A stretch of DNA of 60,184 nt from Bacteroides_E sp964583185 (lineage in GTDB: Bacteria; Bacteroidota; Bacteroidia; Bacteroidales; Bacteroidaceae): positions 1 to 60,184 of the forward strand of contig CAZOVL010000005.1 in NCBI GenBank assembly GCA_964583185.1. Direction: 5' to 3'. Below the pieces are notes generated by a model. The model saw only the letters and a list, made by a program, of their open reading frames with translations. It was not told the origin of the DNA and ran no database searches. The position numbers and the translations under genes were made by a program. Positions 25,307 to 35,296 of the stretch are shown here, in pieces. The first letter of the stretch is position 1. Each line of letters begins with the position of its first letter.

Positions 25307-28300
25307 TTAAAAAGTTAAACTTAAACCTCCGGATAGTGTTGCAAACAGAGGATAACCGTTACCACCACTTGTACCTATTGTTTCCGGATCAAATTGTTTG
25401 ACTAGATTTGTTCCAGTCCATAAGTTTTCTCCAGAGATGTAAAATCGTATTCTTTGCACTCCAAATTTTTCTGTCAATTGAGTCGGTAAAGTATAACCAA
25501 CCTGGAGGTTCTTCAAGCGAATGTAAGAGGCATTTTGTAAATAGCGAGTTTGTGTGTTGAGATTCTTTCCTGATTGCATAGGGCGAGGTAAATAAGCATT
25601 TATATTAGCTGCTTTATATCCTTCTTTGACAGACCAAGTGTTTTCGTTACGAAAATAATCAGATGCAGTTGTTAATCCGGAGGACCCCCAAAGTCCACCA
25701 CCGGTAACCCCAAACATATATGAGCTACCTTGCCAATAGTCACGTTTCATTATCCCTTGGAAAAAAACACGAATATCAAACCCTTTCCATGCAGCATTCA
25801 AATCCAAACCAAATCTTAAGCGTGGTGTATGGTTCCCTATTACTTTAACATCACCCGAGTCGCCTTGTGTTTCACTTCCTCCTGAAATGATTCCATCACC
25901 ATTAATATCTTTGTACATAATATCTCCTGCTTTCCAATCTGAACCAAGTCCATTTTGTCCTTGTAAAGGGATAGTTGGAGCCATACCATGAAATTGTTCA
26001 TAATTTTTATCCAACTGTTCCAGATGTGCAAGCATTTCTTCATCTGACTTTGCTAATCCTGCCGTTTCATAGCCCCAGATCTCATTAATATATCGGTTTT
26101 CAATATAGGTGTAAATATATTCCGTAGGGTTATTGGGATAACGGGTTATTTTCGTTCGGGAATCTGATAATAAGAACTTAGCTGAATAACTAAATCCATT
26201 TTTAAGTACATCTCTCCACATAATAGAGAGTTCCCACCCCTTTGTTTGTAAATCGGTATTGTTTGTTTGGGGTACATTTGTACCTAATATTGCTGGTAAT
26301 CTTTGGGAGTTTCCTATCATGTCTTTTGTGTTACGAACATAATAATCAAATGAACCGGTTAAGCGATTTCTCAATAATCCCCAATCAACCCCAATGTTAT
26401 ATGTTTCTATTTTCTCCCATGTCAATGATTCAGAAACAAGTCCTGGAGCAGAAGCGGTATTGGGTTTTGCCCCATTTTGCAGCCACGATCCATTTGAGGA
26501 AGAGGCATTCATTGTTAAATATGTATAATACCAGTTGTTGGTGTTTTGATTGCCTAGTGAACCGTATGAAGCACGAAGTTTTAGTAAATCAATAGTGTTA
26601 GTTAATGGTTTGAAGAATTCTTCTCGTGCAATATTCCAACCCACTGAGACCGATGGAAATGTTCTCCATTGATTACCCTTTCTAAAACGAGAGGAACCAT
26701 CTGCACGAACATTTACCTCCAATAAATATCTTCCTAGGTAGTCATAATTAAAACGACCGAAAAAACCTGCAACTGACCACTCATTTCTCCCACCGTTAAC
26801 AGAGGGCGTAATAGGTTTACCGGAGCCATCAAGACCATTTGTTAAATCTACTTCCGGCTTGGAATCTACCATAATACCATTGCGTTGTAAGCCAAATGCT
26901 GTTTGTTTTAGATTTTCTGCTTGAAACCCACCTAACAAATGAAAATTGTGGCTATCATTCAATGTTAATGAATATTCGGTACGAATATTAAAATTATAAT
27001 AGTTCTCTTTTAAGAAATCCTCATGCACATTAGAATTTGAGTTTCGAAAATAAGGATTACCATCAATGTCATAGTTTGTAATTGGAAAACTATCCCAATG
27101 GCGGTTTGCTGCTTTGATGCGATAATTGAAGTCAATATGGGTTAACCAATTCTTAATCGGTTCTATAATAAAACCGGTTTGCAAATAGACTAAGTCCGAT
27201 TGTTTAGAGTCTTTCCCTCCTGTAACCAATCTGGCGACTGCTGTATCATCGCCATGAAAATAATTACCATTGCGATCATACAAGGGCAGAATAGGCCATG
27301 CTTTATAGCCTAATGACTCGTAGAACCAATCGGTTAATGCCGCAGGACGCTCATAGTCTTCGCGAGTAAAACGTATATTCATATTTAACTTTAACCAATC
27401 AGTCAGCTCAGATCCTACTTTTGCCGTGGCTGTATATCTGTTCAAATTCTCTTTTCCCATTTTGAGAAGTCCATTTGTACCATAATAGCTACCCGAAACA
27501 TAATAGTTGAATTTTTTGGTACCTCCATTAGCACTAATGTTGTGTTCCTGTGAGAAATTATGATCTCTATAAACAACATCATAATAGTCAATATCGTCTG
27601 CTCCAGAAGAAAAAGCACCATTCCATTGTCCACTGGCATTTGGTTCCAATGCGTAAACAATAGTGCCATCAGCAGTTATACGTTGTCCATTACTGTATGG
27701 TTTAGCGTTATGCCAAGTTTCTATTCTATTCATATATTCTTCACCAAACCGAATATTTTCCCCTCTATTAGTTAACATATCATTTACCCATGTTGCAAAG
27801 TCCACGGAATTCATCATATGCTTTTTGTTGATTGGGCTACTAGAACGAAAGCTATTATTATAGTTTATTTCTGTTTTTCCAGCAGTTCCTCCACTCTTTG
27901 TTGTAATAAGAATAACACCAAAGGGTGCACGAGAACCATAAATAGAAGAAGCTGCCGCATCTTTCAATACAGAGATGTTTGCAATATCTTGCGGATTGAT
28001 GCTGTGGAGTTCTGCCTCCATACCATCAACTAAAATTAAGGGTGAACCACTTGACCCTTGCCCAATAGTTGTTGTACCACGCACATTAATACTTGGACGA
28101 CTTTCTAAACTACCTGCACTTACATCAATATTCAAACCAGGAATTAACCCCTGTAAGGCTTGTGTGACGTTTGCTACAGGACGTTCTTTCAATTCTTCAG
28201 CAGCTAATGTGCCCACTGCACCAGTTAGGTTCACTTTCTTTTGTGTGCCAAATCCTACGACTACTAATTCATCTAAGAGTTGTGTGTCTTCTTTCATCCT

Positions 28301-28636
28301 AATTTCCATAGTACCACTAGGTGGAACTTTAATTTCTTGTGTAGTATATCCCATATAGGATATCTTTAAAATGGCATTTGGTTTCACACTTAATGAAAAT
28401 TGTCCATTTAAATCGGTTATTACGCCGTTCGAGGTATCTTTTTCTATTACACTTGCTCCAATAATAGGTTCACCTGTTGTATCTATAACAGTTCCAGTTA
28501 CAAGTTGCTGTTGAGCGAAGAGGTGGGGCGTTAAAAAAAAGAAAATTAAAAAAAGCTTAAAGTGTAGGACATTACCCAAGCTACTTTTGCATCGTCGTAC
28601 AAACGACCAACTTTGTTTTTTTGTTGTGTAATTCAT
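25307..28636 (-). CDS. susC: SusC/RagA-family TonB-dependent receptor
   Basis: 1109 aa outer-membrane transporter. The signal peptide ends LFAQQ (about 42). A carboxypeptidase-regulatory-like domain follows (VTGTVIDTTGEPIIGASV, LKISYMGY), then a plug domain (LDELVVVGFG, ILVDGMEAELHSINPQDIANISVLKDAAASSIYG, GVILITTKSG) and a 22-strand barrel ending in a C-terminal Phe (GGLSLTF). It imports bound oligosaccharides using TonB energy. It is first in the locus, so it leads the susC-susD-GH43-GH28-GH115 transcript. Control by the divergent hybrid regulator is expected. Confidence 0.96.
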   Translation of the reverse strand: MNYTTKKQSWSFVRRCKSSLGNVLHFKLFLIFFFLTPHLFAQQQLVTGTVIDTTGEPIIGASVIEKDTSNGVITDLNGQFSLSVKPNAILKISYMGYTTQEIKVPPSGTMEIRMKEDTQLLDELVVVGFGTQKKVNLTGAVGTLAAEELKERPVANVTQALQGLIPGLNIDVSAGSLESRPSINVRGTTTIGQGSSGSPLILVDGMEAELHSINPQDIANISVLKDAAASSIYGSRAPFGVILITTKSGGTAGKTEINYNNSFRSSSPINKKHMMNSVDFATWVNDMLTNRGENIRFGEEYMNRIETWHNAKPYSNGQRITADGTIVYALEPNASGQWNGAFSSGADDIDYYDVVYRDHNFSQEHNISANGGTKKFNYYVSGSYYGTNGLLKMGKENLNRYTATAKVGSELTDWLKLNMNIRFTREDYERPAALTDWFYESLGYKAWPILPLYDRNGNYFHGDDTAVARLVTGGKDSKQSDLVYLQTGFIIEPIKNWLTHIDFNYRIKAANRHWDSFPITNYDIDGNPYFRNSNSNVHEDFLKENYYNFNIRTEYSLTLNDSHNFHLLGGFQAENLKQTAFGLQRNGIMVDSKPEVDLTNGLDGSGKPITPSVNGGRNEWSVAGFFGRFNYDYLGRYLLEVNVRADGSSRFRKGNQWRTFPSVSVGWNIAREEFFKPLTNTIDLLKLRASYGSLGNQNTNNWYYTYLTMNASSSNGSWLQNGAKPNTASAPGLVSESLTWEKIETYNIGVDWGLLRNRLTGSFDYYVRNTKDMIGNSQRLPAILGTNVPQTNNTDLQTKGWELSIMWRDVLKNGFSYSAKFLLSDSRTKITRYPNNPTEYIYTYIENRYINEIWGYETAGLAKSDEEMLAHLEQLDKNYEQFHGMAPTIPLQGQNGLGSDWKAGDIMYKDINGDGIISGGSETQGDSGDVKVIGNHTPRLRFGLDLNAAWKGFDIRVFFQGIMKRDYWQGSSYMFGVTGGGLWGSSGLTTASDYFRNENTWSVKEGYKAANINAYLPRPMQSGKNLNTQTRYLQNASYIRLKNLQVGYTLPTQLTEKFGVQRIRFYISGENLWTGTNLVKQFDPETIGTSGGNGYPLFATLSGGLSLTF

Positions 28637-29147
28637 AAATCAATAATTAAAGTGTTAAATGATGGAATATGTTTATTCTATACTGCATCTTTGGGTTAAA
28701 TAACGTCAAGAATGCAGTCCAAAAGTATATTTATTTAATACAAATTAAGGTTCGGATTCGGTCATCGAATAAGGGTGATTCATTCAATTCTCAATAGATT
28801 CGGTTTATGGTGGTTGTTTCGTTTCTATTTTTGTAAGTGGCTTTATTATGCTTGTTTGTAATTGTTTAAGCAAGTTTATTAAGATTGAAGAATAGATTAA
28901 TCGTTGTTATTAGTGTAGGTATATCAATCAAAAATGAGAGGTGTTTCAATCATTTAAGAAGTTGTGAGTCTTACTCCTTGTTTTTTTAACTTTCTGGTTT
29001 ATAGTTAATTGTGTTTTATTTTGCTGTCTTCTTTTTTCTAAAATGTGAAAAATGTCTTTTCTATTCTATTGCAAAAAAGAGCGTTATTATTATAAGATTC
29101 TGTATCTTAATCTCTCTCTTTATTAAGTGTGTGAATAATTGATTAAG
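28637..29147. promoter_or_regulatory. Divergent control region between susC and the hybrid regulator
   Basis: A 511-base AT-rich gap with no gene. GATTCGGT occurs twice (28755-28762 and 28797-28804), 42 bases apart, just upstream of the susC -7 candidate. TATTTTTG at 28826-28833 is a possible -7 element for the plus strand. These are candidate sites for the AraC-type domain of the regulator. Confidence 0.35.
28720..28727 (-). promoter_or_regulatory. Candidate -7 element of susC
   Basis: On the minus strand TACTTTTG matches TAnnTTTG, giving a leader of about 75 bases. A TTTG at 28744-28741 is only 13 bases upstream, too close for a standard -33, which would fit an activator-dependent promoter. 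Confidence 0.4.
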
Positions 29148-32100
29148 ATGAATATGTTCAAAAAAATAATTTTAGCTTTTCTTTTTTTATTTCTGGTCAA
29201 AAATAGCTTTGGTCAGCTTTACCATATGGAAAACTTAAACGTGGAAAATGGCCTATCTAATAATTATGTACTAGATATTGTTCAGGATAAAAGAGGGTTT
29301 CTATGGATTGCAACAGAGGCAGGATTAAATAGGTTTGATGGATATTCTTTTATAAGTTTTAATAGTTTAAACTCTAAATTGAAAAATGCTGAAATAAACT
29401 CTTTGTTTTATGATACTGAAGATGATTTGCTGTGGATAGGTACTAAAGAAAATCTCAGTATAATGAAATGCTCTACTTTAGAGTTGGATAATTATGATAT
29501 GCTTGATGATGTAATACTTAAAAACATTACCGATATAAGCCTAGGAAAAAACAATAGAATATGGATAACTACTCATCATGAAGGGGTTGTGTGTTACGAC
29601 AAGAAGAGCAATAAAGTGAAACTTTATAATTCTTCTTTAATTGAAGATTTACCGAATTATAACTGGTGTTCATACGAAGATGATAAAGGCTATCTTTATA
29701 TTGGTCATGGAGATAAGGGATTAAGTGTTGTAAACTTAAAAAACTTGAGTATGGAAAGGTTTATGCATGATCCTTTAAATCCTAATAGTATACCCGGAGA
29801 TAAAGTTTATACGATAAATTCTGATAGGCAAGGCAATCTTTGGATTGGTACAAATCAGGGCTTAGCTTTATTTAATTCGCACAAAAGTGAGTTTATTGTT
29901 TTTAAGCACAATTCCTTTAATCCTAGTTCTTTGGCTGGAAATAAAGTCTATAATATAAAAGAAATGAACGATGGAACTCTATGGATTGCTAGTGATATAG
30001 GAGGGATTAGTATTTTGGATTTATATAATATTGATTATATAAACCCAGAGAATGTGGAGTTTATTAATATTATTCCATCTGATGATAATTTTACTTTATC
30101 ATCTGGAAACATAAGAAGTTTATTTCAAGATTCTTTTAATAATATTTGGGTTGGAAATTATAGTGTAGGATTAGATTTCATCAGCCATTCAAGAAAGAAG
30201 ATTAATACCTTTTCTTACTATTATGTAAAAGGTAATAAAATCAGAAATAAATCCATAAAAGGAATATGGGTTGATAGTAAAGAACAGCTTTGGTTAGGAA
30301 GTAAAAATGAAGTGACAATATGGAAGGAAACAAAATTGCTTAGTTCATTTAGTTTAACTTCATACACAAAAAACTATGATTCTTTTGTCTATTCTATAGT
30401 AGAAGATTCTCAAGGTGATATTTATTTGGGTATGGATGAGGGTGGACTTTTTAAGTATAATTATAAAAAAGAAAGCTTCAACCGAATAGATAATCCTTCA
30501 AAAAAATTAGAAGTTCAATCTCTTTTTATAGATAATAATAAGTTGTGGATTGGATCAAAGGATGGACTATACTCATATGTGGATGGTGTTTTTCAAGAAG
30601 AAAATTTCATTGATAATATAGTTTTTGCTAGATCTATTATGGGAATTGCACAAGATATAAAAGGTAATTTATGGATTGGGACATTTGGTGGGGGACTTTA
30701 TCTTTTTGATAAGAATAAAACATTTAAAGCAAATATTAATGCATCTAACGGTTTTTCTAATTCCATTTCTCAAATATCTAACGATTCAAAAGAAGGAATA
30801 TGGATTGGAACAAGAGATGCCGGTCTTTTTCACTTTCCTATAATTGATGATATAGAATCTTTTGTTAATTATGGAAAGAATGAAGGATTAACTGATTTAT
30901 TTATTCGGTCAATTCAAGAAGATTCATTAGGAAATATTTGGTTTAGTACTAATAATAATCTTTTTGCTTTGGATAGGAATAATAATCTTATGAAAAGCTA
31001 TGATTATAAAGATGGTTTACCTATAGGAAATTTTAGTAATGGATCTTCTGCAATAGATTCAAATGGCATAGTTTATTTTGGCTCTTTAGGGGGTGTTTGT
31101 TACTTTAATCCAAAAGAACTGTTAATGGAAGAAGCTGTAGCTCCTGTACAGATTGTAAACTGTAAGGTGTATAACAAACAGTTGGATTACAATAATCTTG
31201 AAAAGCTTATATTTCCATTAGATAATAAAGTGGAATTAAATTATAATCAGAACTCTTTTAGTCTTTCTTTCTCCGTTCCCGACTTTTCGCAAAGCAAGCA
31301 TGTTGAATATGCGTATCAGGTTGAAGGATTAGAAAACCAATGGTCCAATATTTTGAAAGAGAATCAAGTTACTTTTAGAAGTCTTCCTCCGGGAAAGTAT
31401 GTTTTTAATGTAAAAGCAAGATTGAAAAATCAGGACTGGGATGATGAAAATATGGCGTCAATGACCGTTTTGATTCATCCTCCTTTCTGGATGACTTGGT
31501 ATGCTAAGTTAGTCTACTTCTTAATTAGTACTGGAATAATCTACTTTATTATACGATCTTATAAGAGGAAATTAAAACTAAAAGGTTCCTTGGAAATAGA
31601 AAGAAGAAATAATTACAATGAACAGTTATTGAATGAAGAGCGCATGCGTTTCTACACCAATATAGCTCACGAACTTCGTTCTCCCTTAACTTTAATCTTG
31701 GGCCCTTTAGAAGATTTGACAGAGGATTCACAGATACCCGGTAAATCCGGAAAGAAAATAAAAATGATTTACAATAGTGCTAATCAATTACTTGATTTAG
31801 TGAATCAAATTTTAGAGTTTCGGAAAATGGAGCCTCAAAATAAGAAACTTACGGTAGCAAAAGAGGATATAGCAAGATTGGTAACAGAAATAGGTTTACG
31901 CTATAAAGAGTTAAACAGAAATCCTGATTTGAAGTTTACTGTAGTTATAGAAGTGGATAGCTTGTTTATTTATTTTGATTCAGATGTAGTTACAACGATT
32001 CTAAACAACCTGTTGAGTAATGCTTTTAAATATACCTCGAAAGGGCGAGTTACTTTAAGCTTATCTTTAGTTTCTGATTTAGCTGATGAATATGTGGAAA

Positions 32101-33173
32101 TTCAAGTCTCTGATACCGGATATGGTATTGCTGAAGAGGTATTGCCCTATATTTTTGATCGTTACTATCAAGCGAAAGGGAAGCATCAAGCATCGGGGAC
32201 GGGTATCGGTTTGGCTTTAGCTAAGTCTTTAGCTGTGCTTCACAAAGGAGAGCTAAGAGTAAAAAGTGTAGTAGGGGAGGGTTCTACTTTTACATTTAGG
32301 TTGTTAGCCAATGCTGTTTATTCTGATGCACTACATAAAGAACAAAAACAGTACCATTCTGAGTCTTTATCTGTAGTTCTTAATAAAGAGAAAGAAGATG
32401 AAATGGAGCAACAACCTTTAGCATTGGTTGTTGAAGACAATATTGATATACGGGAATATATTGTTAGCTCATTGAGTTCAGAATATAAAGTATTTGAGGC
32501 TAATAATGGAAAAGAGGGATTACAAATTGCTTTAGATGTTATTCCTAATGTTATAGTCAGCGATATTATGATGCCTGAAATGGATGGAACAGAGTTTTGT
32601 AGAGCTATAAAAAGAGATGTTCGCACCAATCATATTCCTGTTATACTATTGACAGCAAAAGACTCCATTCAGGATAAAGAAAAAGGGTATGAAAGTGGAG
32701 CAGACTCCTATTTAACCAAACCTTTTAGTGCTAAGCTGTTACGTAGCCGAATTAATAATTTGTTGAAGTCGCGAGAAGAGTTGGCTCGGTTAATTACTAC
32801 ACGTATAAAAGGGGAAGAGCCGATTTCTTTACATGAAAATATTGGGTTGAGCAATTTAGATCAACAGTTTTTGGAAAAAGTGGTTGAGATTATAGAGGAT
32901 AATTTGGATAATGGTGACTTTGATGTAAGCTATATAGCAGAAAAAGTCTATATGAGTAATTCAACTCTATATAGAAAAATAAAAGGGCTAACAGGAGTCT
33001 CTACAAATGAATTCATTCGTAAAATAAGATTGAAGCACAGTCTTAAATTATTACAGAGTGGAGATTATAATGTTACAGAATCAGCTTATATGACGGGGTT
33101 TAACAATATGGCTTATTATCGTGAGTGCTTCAAGAAAGAATATGGAGTATTACCATCTGAATACTTAAAATAG
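29148..33173 (+). CDS. Hybrid two-component system regulator (HTCS)
   Basis: 1341 aa from the ATG at 29148; a TTG at 29139 and an ATG at 29154 are alternatives. Domains in order: signal peptide (1-22), periplasmic two-propeller sensor of about 14 WIGT/LWIG-type repeats (about 25-660), Y_Y_Y domain (about 690-785), membrane helix (about 790-812), histidine kinase with FYTNIAHELRSPL (His about 841) and ATPase motifs NLLSNAFKYT and DTGYGI, receiver with Asp about 1139 in VSDIMMPEMDG and LTKPFS, and a C-terminal AraC-type HTH (YMSNSTLYRKIKGLTG). It senses an oligosaccharide in the periplasm and activates the adjacent divergent PUL. Confidence 0.95.
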   Translation: MNMFKKIILAFLFLFLVKNSFGQLYHMENLNVENGLSNNYVLDIVQDKRGFLWIATEAGLNRFDGYSFISFNSLNSKLKNAEINSLFYDTEDDLLWIGTKENLSIMKCSTLELDNYDMLDDVILKNITDISLGKNNRIWITTHHEGVVCYDKKSNKVKLYNSSLIEDLPNYNWCSYEDDKGYLYIGHGDKGLSVVNLKNLSMERFMHDPLNPNSIPGDKVYTINSDRQGNLWIGTNQGLALFNSHKSEFIVFKHNSFNPSSLAGNKVYNIKEMNDGTLWIASDIGGISILDLYNIDYINPENVEFINIIPSDDNFTLSSGNIRSLFQDSFNNIWVGNYSVGLDFISHSRKKINTFSYYYVKGNKIRNKSIKGIWVDSKEQLWLGSKNEVTIWKETKLLSSFSLTSYTKNYDSFVYSIVEDSQGDIYLGMDEGGLFKYNYKKESFNRIDNPSKKLEVQSLFIDNNKLWIGSKDGLYSYVDGVFQEENFIDNIVFARSIMGIAQDIKGNLWIGTFGGGLYLFDKNKTFKANINASNGFSNSISQISNDSKEGIWIGTRDAGLFHFPIIDDIESFVNYGKNEGLTDLFIRSIQEDSLGNIWFSTNNNLFALDRNNNLMKSYDYKDGLPIGNFSNGSSAIDSNGIVYFGSLGGVCYFNPKELLMEEAVAPVQIVNCKVYNKQLDYNNLEKLIFPLDNKVELNYNQNSFSLSFSVPDFSQSKHVEYAYQVEGLENQWSNILKENQVTFRSLPPGKYVFNVKARLKNQDWDDENMASMTVLIHPPFWMTWYAKLVYFLISTGIIYFIIRSYKRKLKLKGSLEIERRNNYNEQLLNEERMRFYTNIAHELRSPLTLILGPLEDLTEDSQIPGKSGKKIKMIYNSANQLLDLVNQILEFRKMEPQNKKLTVAKEDIARLVTEIGLRYKELNRNPDLKFTVVIEVDSLFIYFDSDVVTTILNNLLSNAFKYTSKGRVTLSLSLVSDLADEYVEIQVSDTGYGIAEEVLPYIFDRYYQAKGKHQASGTGIGLALAKSLAVLHKGELRVKSVVGEGSTFTFRLLANAVYSDALHKEQKQYHSESLSVVLNKEKEDEMEQQPLALVVEDNIDIREYIVSSLSSEYKVFEANNGKEGLQIALDVIPNVIVSDIMMPEMDGTEFCRAIKRDVRTNHIPVILLTAKDSIQDKEKGYESGADSYLTKPFSAKLLRSRINNLLKSREELARLITTRIKGEEPISLHENIGLSNLDQQFLEKVVEIIEDNLDNGDFDVSYIAEKVYMSNSTLYRKIKGLTGVSTNEFIRKIRLKHSLKLLQSGDYNVTESAYMTGFNNMAYYRECFKKEYGVLPSEYLK

Positions 33174-33253
33174 AAAACTAACTTATTTTTCATATAGAAT
33201 AAAAACTTTGTTTTTGTCCTTATTTTTCTTAGTCTCTTTTCCGTCCTAAAAGA

Positions 33254-33333
33254 GGGTCTAGGACCTAATGCCCTTCGGTCTAGGAGAGAAGGGGTGTCGG
33301 TCTAGGACTAAAGCCATCTCGGTCCTAGACCGA
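33254..33333. repeat. Four-unit, 22-base-period inverted-repeat array (locus 2)
   Basis: Units start at 33254, 33276, 33298 and 33320, exactly 22 bases apart: GGGTCTAGGACCTA, CGGTCTAGGAGAGA, CGGTCTAGGACTAA and CGGTCCTAGACCGA. Three have the centre TAG and one CTA. Spacers are atgccctt, aggggtgt and agccatct. A degenerate piece CCGTCCTA at 33241 is out of phase. It lies between the convergent HTCS and radC genes. The rest of the 33174-33519 gap shows no gene or clear terminator. Confidence 0.9.
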
Positions 33334-33519
33334 TGAATGCTTCTTAATAGGAGGGAGAAAAATGTCGTTAAAAATTAGGGAGTTATTTTTTTGAATGCTT
33401 GAATAGTGTTGTGTAAGCCATCTTTATGATGTTGCCTTAGAAAAAACAAAGCTTCTGATTTTACTTTTTGCCTTGGCTTTTTTATTAATTCCTTTTTGTC
33501 CTCTTTTTTCTGTGTTTTT

Positions 33520-34221
33520 TCATTCAAAGAACCCCTCATCTGCAAAACTGTAATAGGAGGAATGGGTAATGATTATATGGTCTAATAAATGAATGTTGAT
33601 TGTTTTGGCTCCATCATACACACTTTGAGTAAGCGTTTTATCTTGTAGACTTGGGGTGCAGTTACCCGAGGGGTGGTTATGTATTAAAGCTAAACTGCAA
33701 GCATTTTGGAGTAGTGCTTGTTTTAAGATGATGCGTATGTCGGCATAGGTTCCATCTATCCCACCTGAACTAATGGGTATTTTATCCAGCACCTTATGGG
33801 CTTGGTTAAGTAATAAAACCCAAAGTTCTTCGTGATCTAAATGGGCTAAATATGGATGAAGAAGTTCGTAAATATCTCTAGAGTAACGTATTTGAGGTTG
33901 TTCTTTTCCTTTCTCCAATGCTCTACGCTTAGTAAGTTCTAGTGCAGCAATAAGTGTGGTGGCTTTGGCAACACCCAATCCTTTGAATTGTTGCAGTTCG
34001 TTGAGTTGTCTTTTGCTTAATTCATTCAAACTGTTATTACAGCTTCTTAGCACACGTTGCATTAATGATACTGCACTTTCCTCCCGGTTACCACTACCAA
34101 TGAGTAAGGCTAATAACTCGGCATTGGTTAAGGCGGCAACTCCTTTTAATAGTAGTTTTTCTCTTGGGCGATCTTCTTCTGCCCATTGGTGAATTGCTAA
34201 ACGGTTTCTCTCTGATTTCAT
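33520..34221 (-). CDS. radC: RadC-family JAB-domain protein
   Basis: 233 aa, the normal length. N-terminal helix-hairpin-helix-like region (about 15-90, with LLALLIGSG and LQQFKGLGVAKA) and a C-terminal JAB/MPN domain with the metalloprotease-like motif HNHPSGNCTPSLQDKTLT (His-x-His and Asp), followed by DHIIIT. Historically called a DNA repair protein, but its function is unresolved. It follows the glycosyltransferase gene by 76 bases on the same strand. Confidence 0.92.
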   Translation of the reverse strand: MKSERNRLAIHQWAEEDRPREKLLLKGVAALTNAELLALLIGSGNREESAVSLMQRVLRSCNNSLNELSKRQLNELQQFKGLGVAKATTLIAALELTKRRALEKGKEQPQIRYSRDIYELLHPYLAHLDHEELWVLLLNQAHKVLDKIPISSGGIDGTYADIRIILKQALLQNACSLALIHNHPSGNCTPSLQDKTLTQSVYDGAKTINIHLLDHIIITHSSYYSFADEGFFE

Positions 34222-34297
34222 ACGAACCTGTTTTTTGTATTCTTTAATTCAAGAATTGTTTTTGTAAGGTCGCTTATGAAATGAGTGGCCTTGCTTG

Positions 34298-35287
34298 TTA
34301 TTTATAGAAGTTTTTCTCAAAAGAAGAAAACTCATCTTCTTTCTTAATGCAACGTTTCCATACCGCTTTCAAGAATCCTAACCCATAGCCTAGTAGTTGA
34401 ATATAGGCTGCCACTATGGAATACATTCCTATTTTTAGGCTTTTGTGTTTACAAGTTGAATCGATACCTATAATTAATGCATACAGAATTAGAGGCAGGA
34501 TGCAGTAAATGGAAAAAAAAGAACCGATGATTAACCCTAGAGTACCTAATGTAAACAAGGCAGGTAAGGTGTGTACCAGTTTTAATGATTCAGGATATTT
34601 TTTATATAGGTTGATACGAGCAATGCCAAAGTTAAACACTTGCTTGTAGAATTTTCTGAAATCTGTTCTCCGTTTATGATATACCCACGCTTCCGGAAAA
34701 AGTCGGCATTTATAACCATTTTTATAGATGCGAATACTTAGATCGATGTCTTCTCCAAATCTCATTTTTGAGAACCCTTTCAGATTATAATAAGCTGAAC
34801 GTTTAATTCCCATATTAAAACTTCTAGGGTAGAACTTGTCTAACTTTCGCTTACCTCCTCGAATACCTCCAGTAGTAAAAAAAGAGATCATAGCGTAATT
34901 AATCGCTTTCTGTATGGGAGTGAAAGATTCGTGTGCTCTGTCAGGACCACCAAAAGCATCAGTAGGTTCTTTTGCTAATTCCTTTTCTATTTCATTAAAA
35001 TAAGAGGGAGGGAGAATACAATCAGAGTCTAGAATAATTAAAAAGTTGCCCTTTGCTCTTTCAGATCCATAGTTTCGGGTTTGTCCGGGACCTGAATTAG
35101 GCTTGAAGAAATAGTGTACGTTAAGTAAATTTTGATATTTTTGAACAATAGCTTCACAAGGAGTTGTTGAACCATCATCTACAACGATTACTTCAAAATC
35201 TTTGTAGTTTTGTTGAGTAAGACTCAGTAATAATTCATCAACTTCTTGTGGTCTATTAAATACGGGTATGATTACAGAATACTGCAT
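34298..35287 (-). CDS. Family 2 glycosyltransferase with C-terminal membrane segments
   Basis: 329 aa. The GT-A nucleotide-sugar domain starts SVIIPVFNRPQEVDELL with VVDDGS (about 35-40) and the metal-binding DSD in LIILDSDC, followed by GGPD and FGEDIDLSIRI, the catalytic ED region. Two hydrophobic segments near 235-275 and one near 290-310 suggest inner-membrane attachment. It probably transfers a sugar to a lipid or surface polymer; acceptor and sugar are unknown. It begins 9 bases after the efp stop, so is co-transcribed with efp. Confidence 0.88.
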   Translation of the reverse strand: MQYSVIIPVFNRPQEVDELLLSLTQQNYKDFEVIVVDDGSTTPCEAIVQKYQNLLNVHYFFKPNSGPGQTRNYGSERAKGNFLIILDSDCILPPSYFNEIEKELAKEPTDAFGGPDRAHESFTPIQKAINYAMISFFTTGGIRGGKRKLDKFYPRSFNMGIKRSAYYNLKGFSKMRFGEDIDLSIRIYKNGYKCRLFPEAWVYHKRRTDFRKFYKQVFNFGIARINLYKKYPESLKLVHTLPALFTLGTLGLIIGSFFSIYCILPLILYALIIGIDSTCKHKSLKIGMYSIVAAYIQLLGYGLGFLKAVWKRCIKKEDEFSSFEKNFYK

Positions 35288-35296
35288 TCACCTTTT

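Noticed and set aside
29139..29147. TTG start for the hybrid regulator
   Set aside because: An ATG three codons later fits the signal peptide equally well and is the more usual start codon.
17136..33173. Mobile element or integrative island carrying the PUL
   Set aside because: No integrase, transposase, tRNA junction or direct repeat was found at either edge of the locus.
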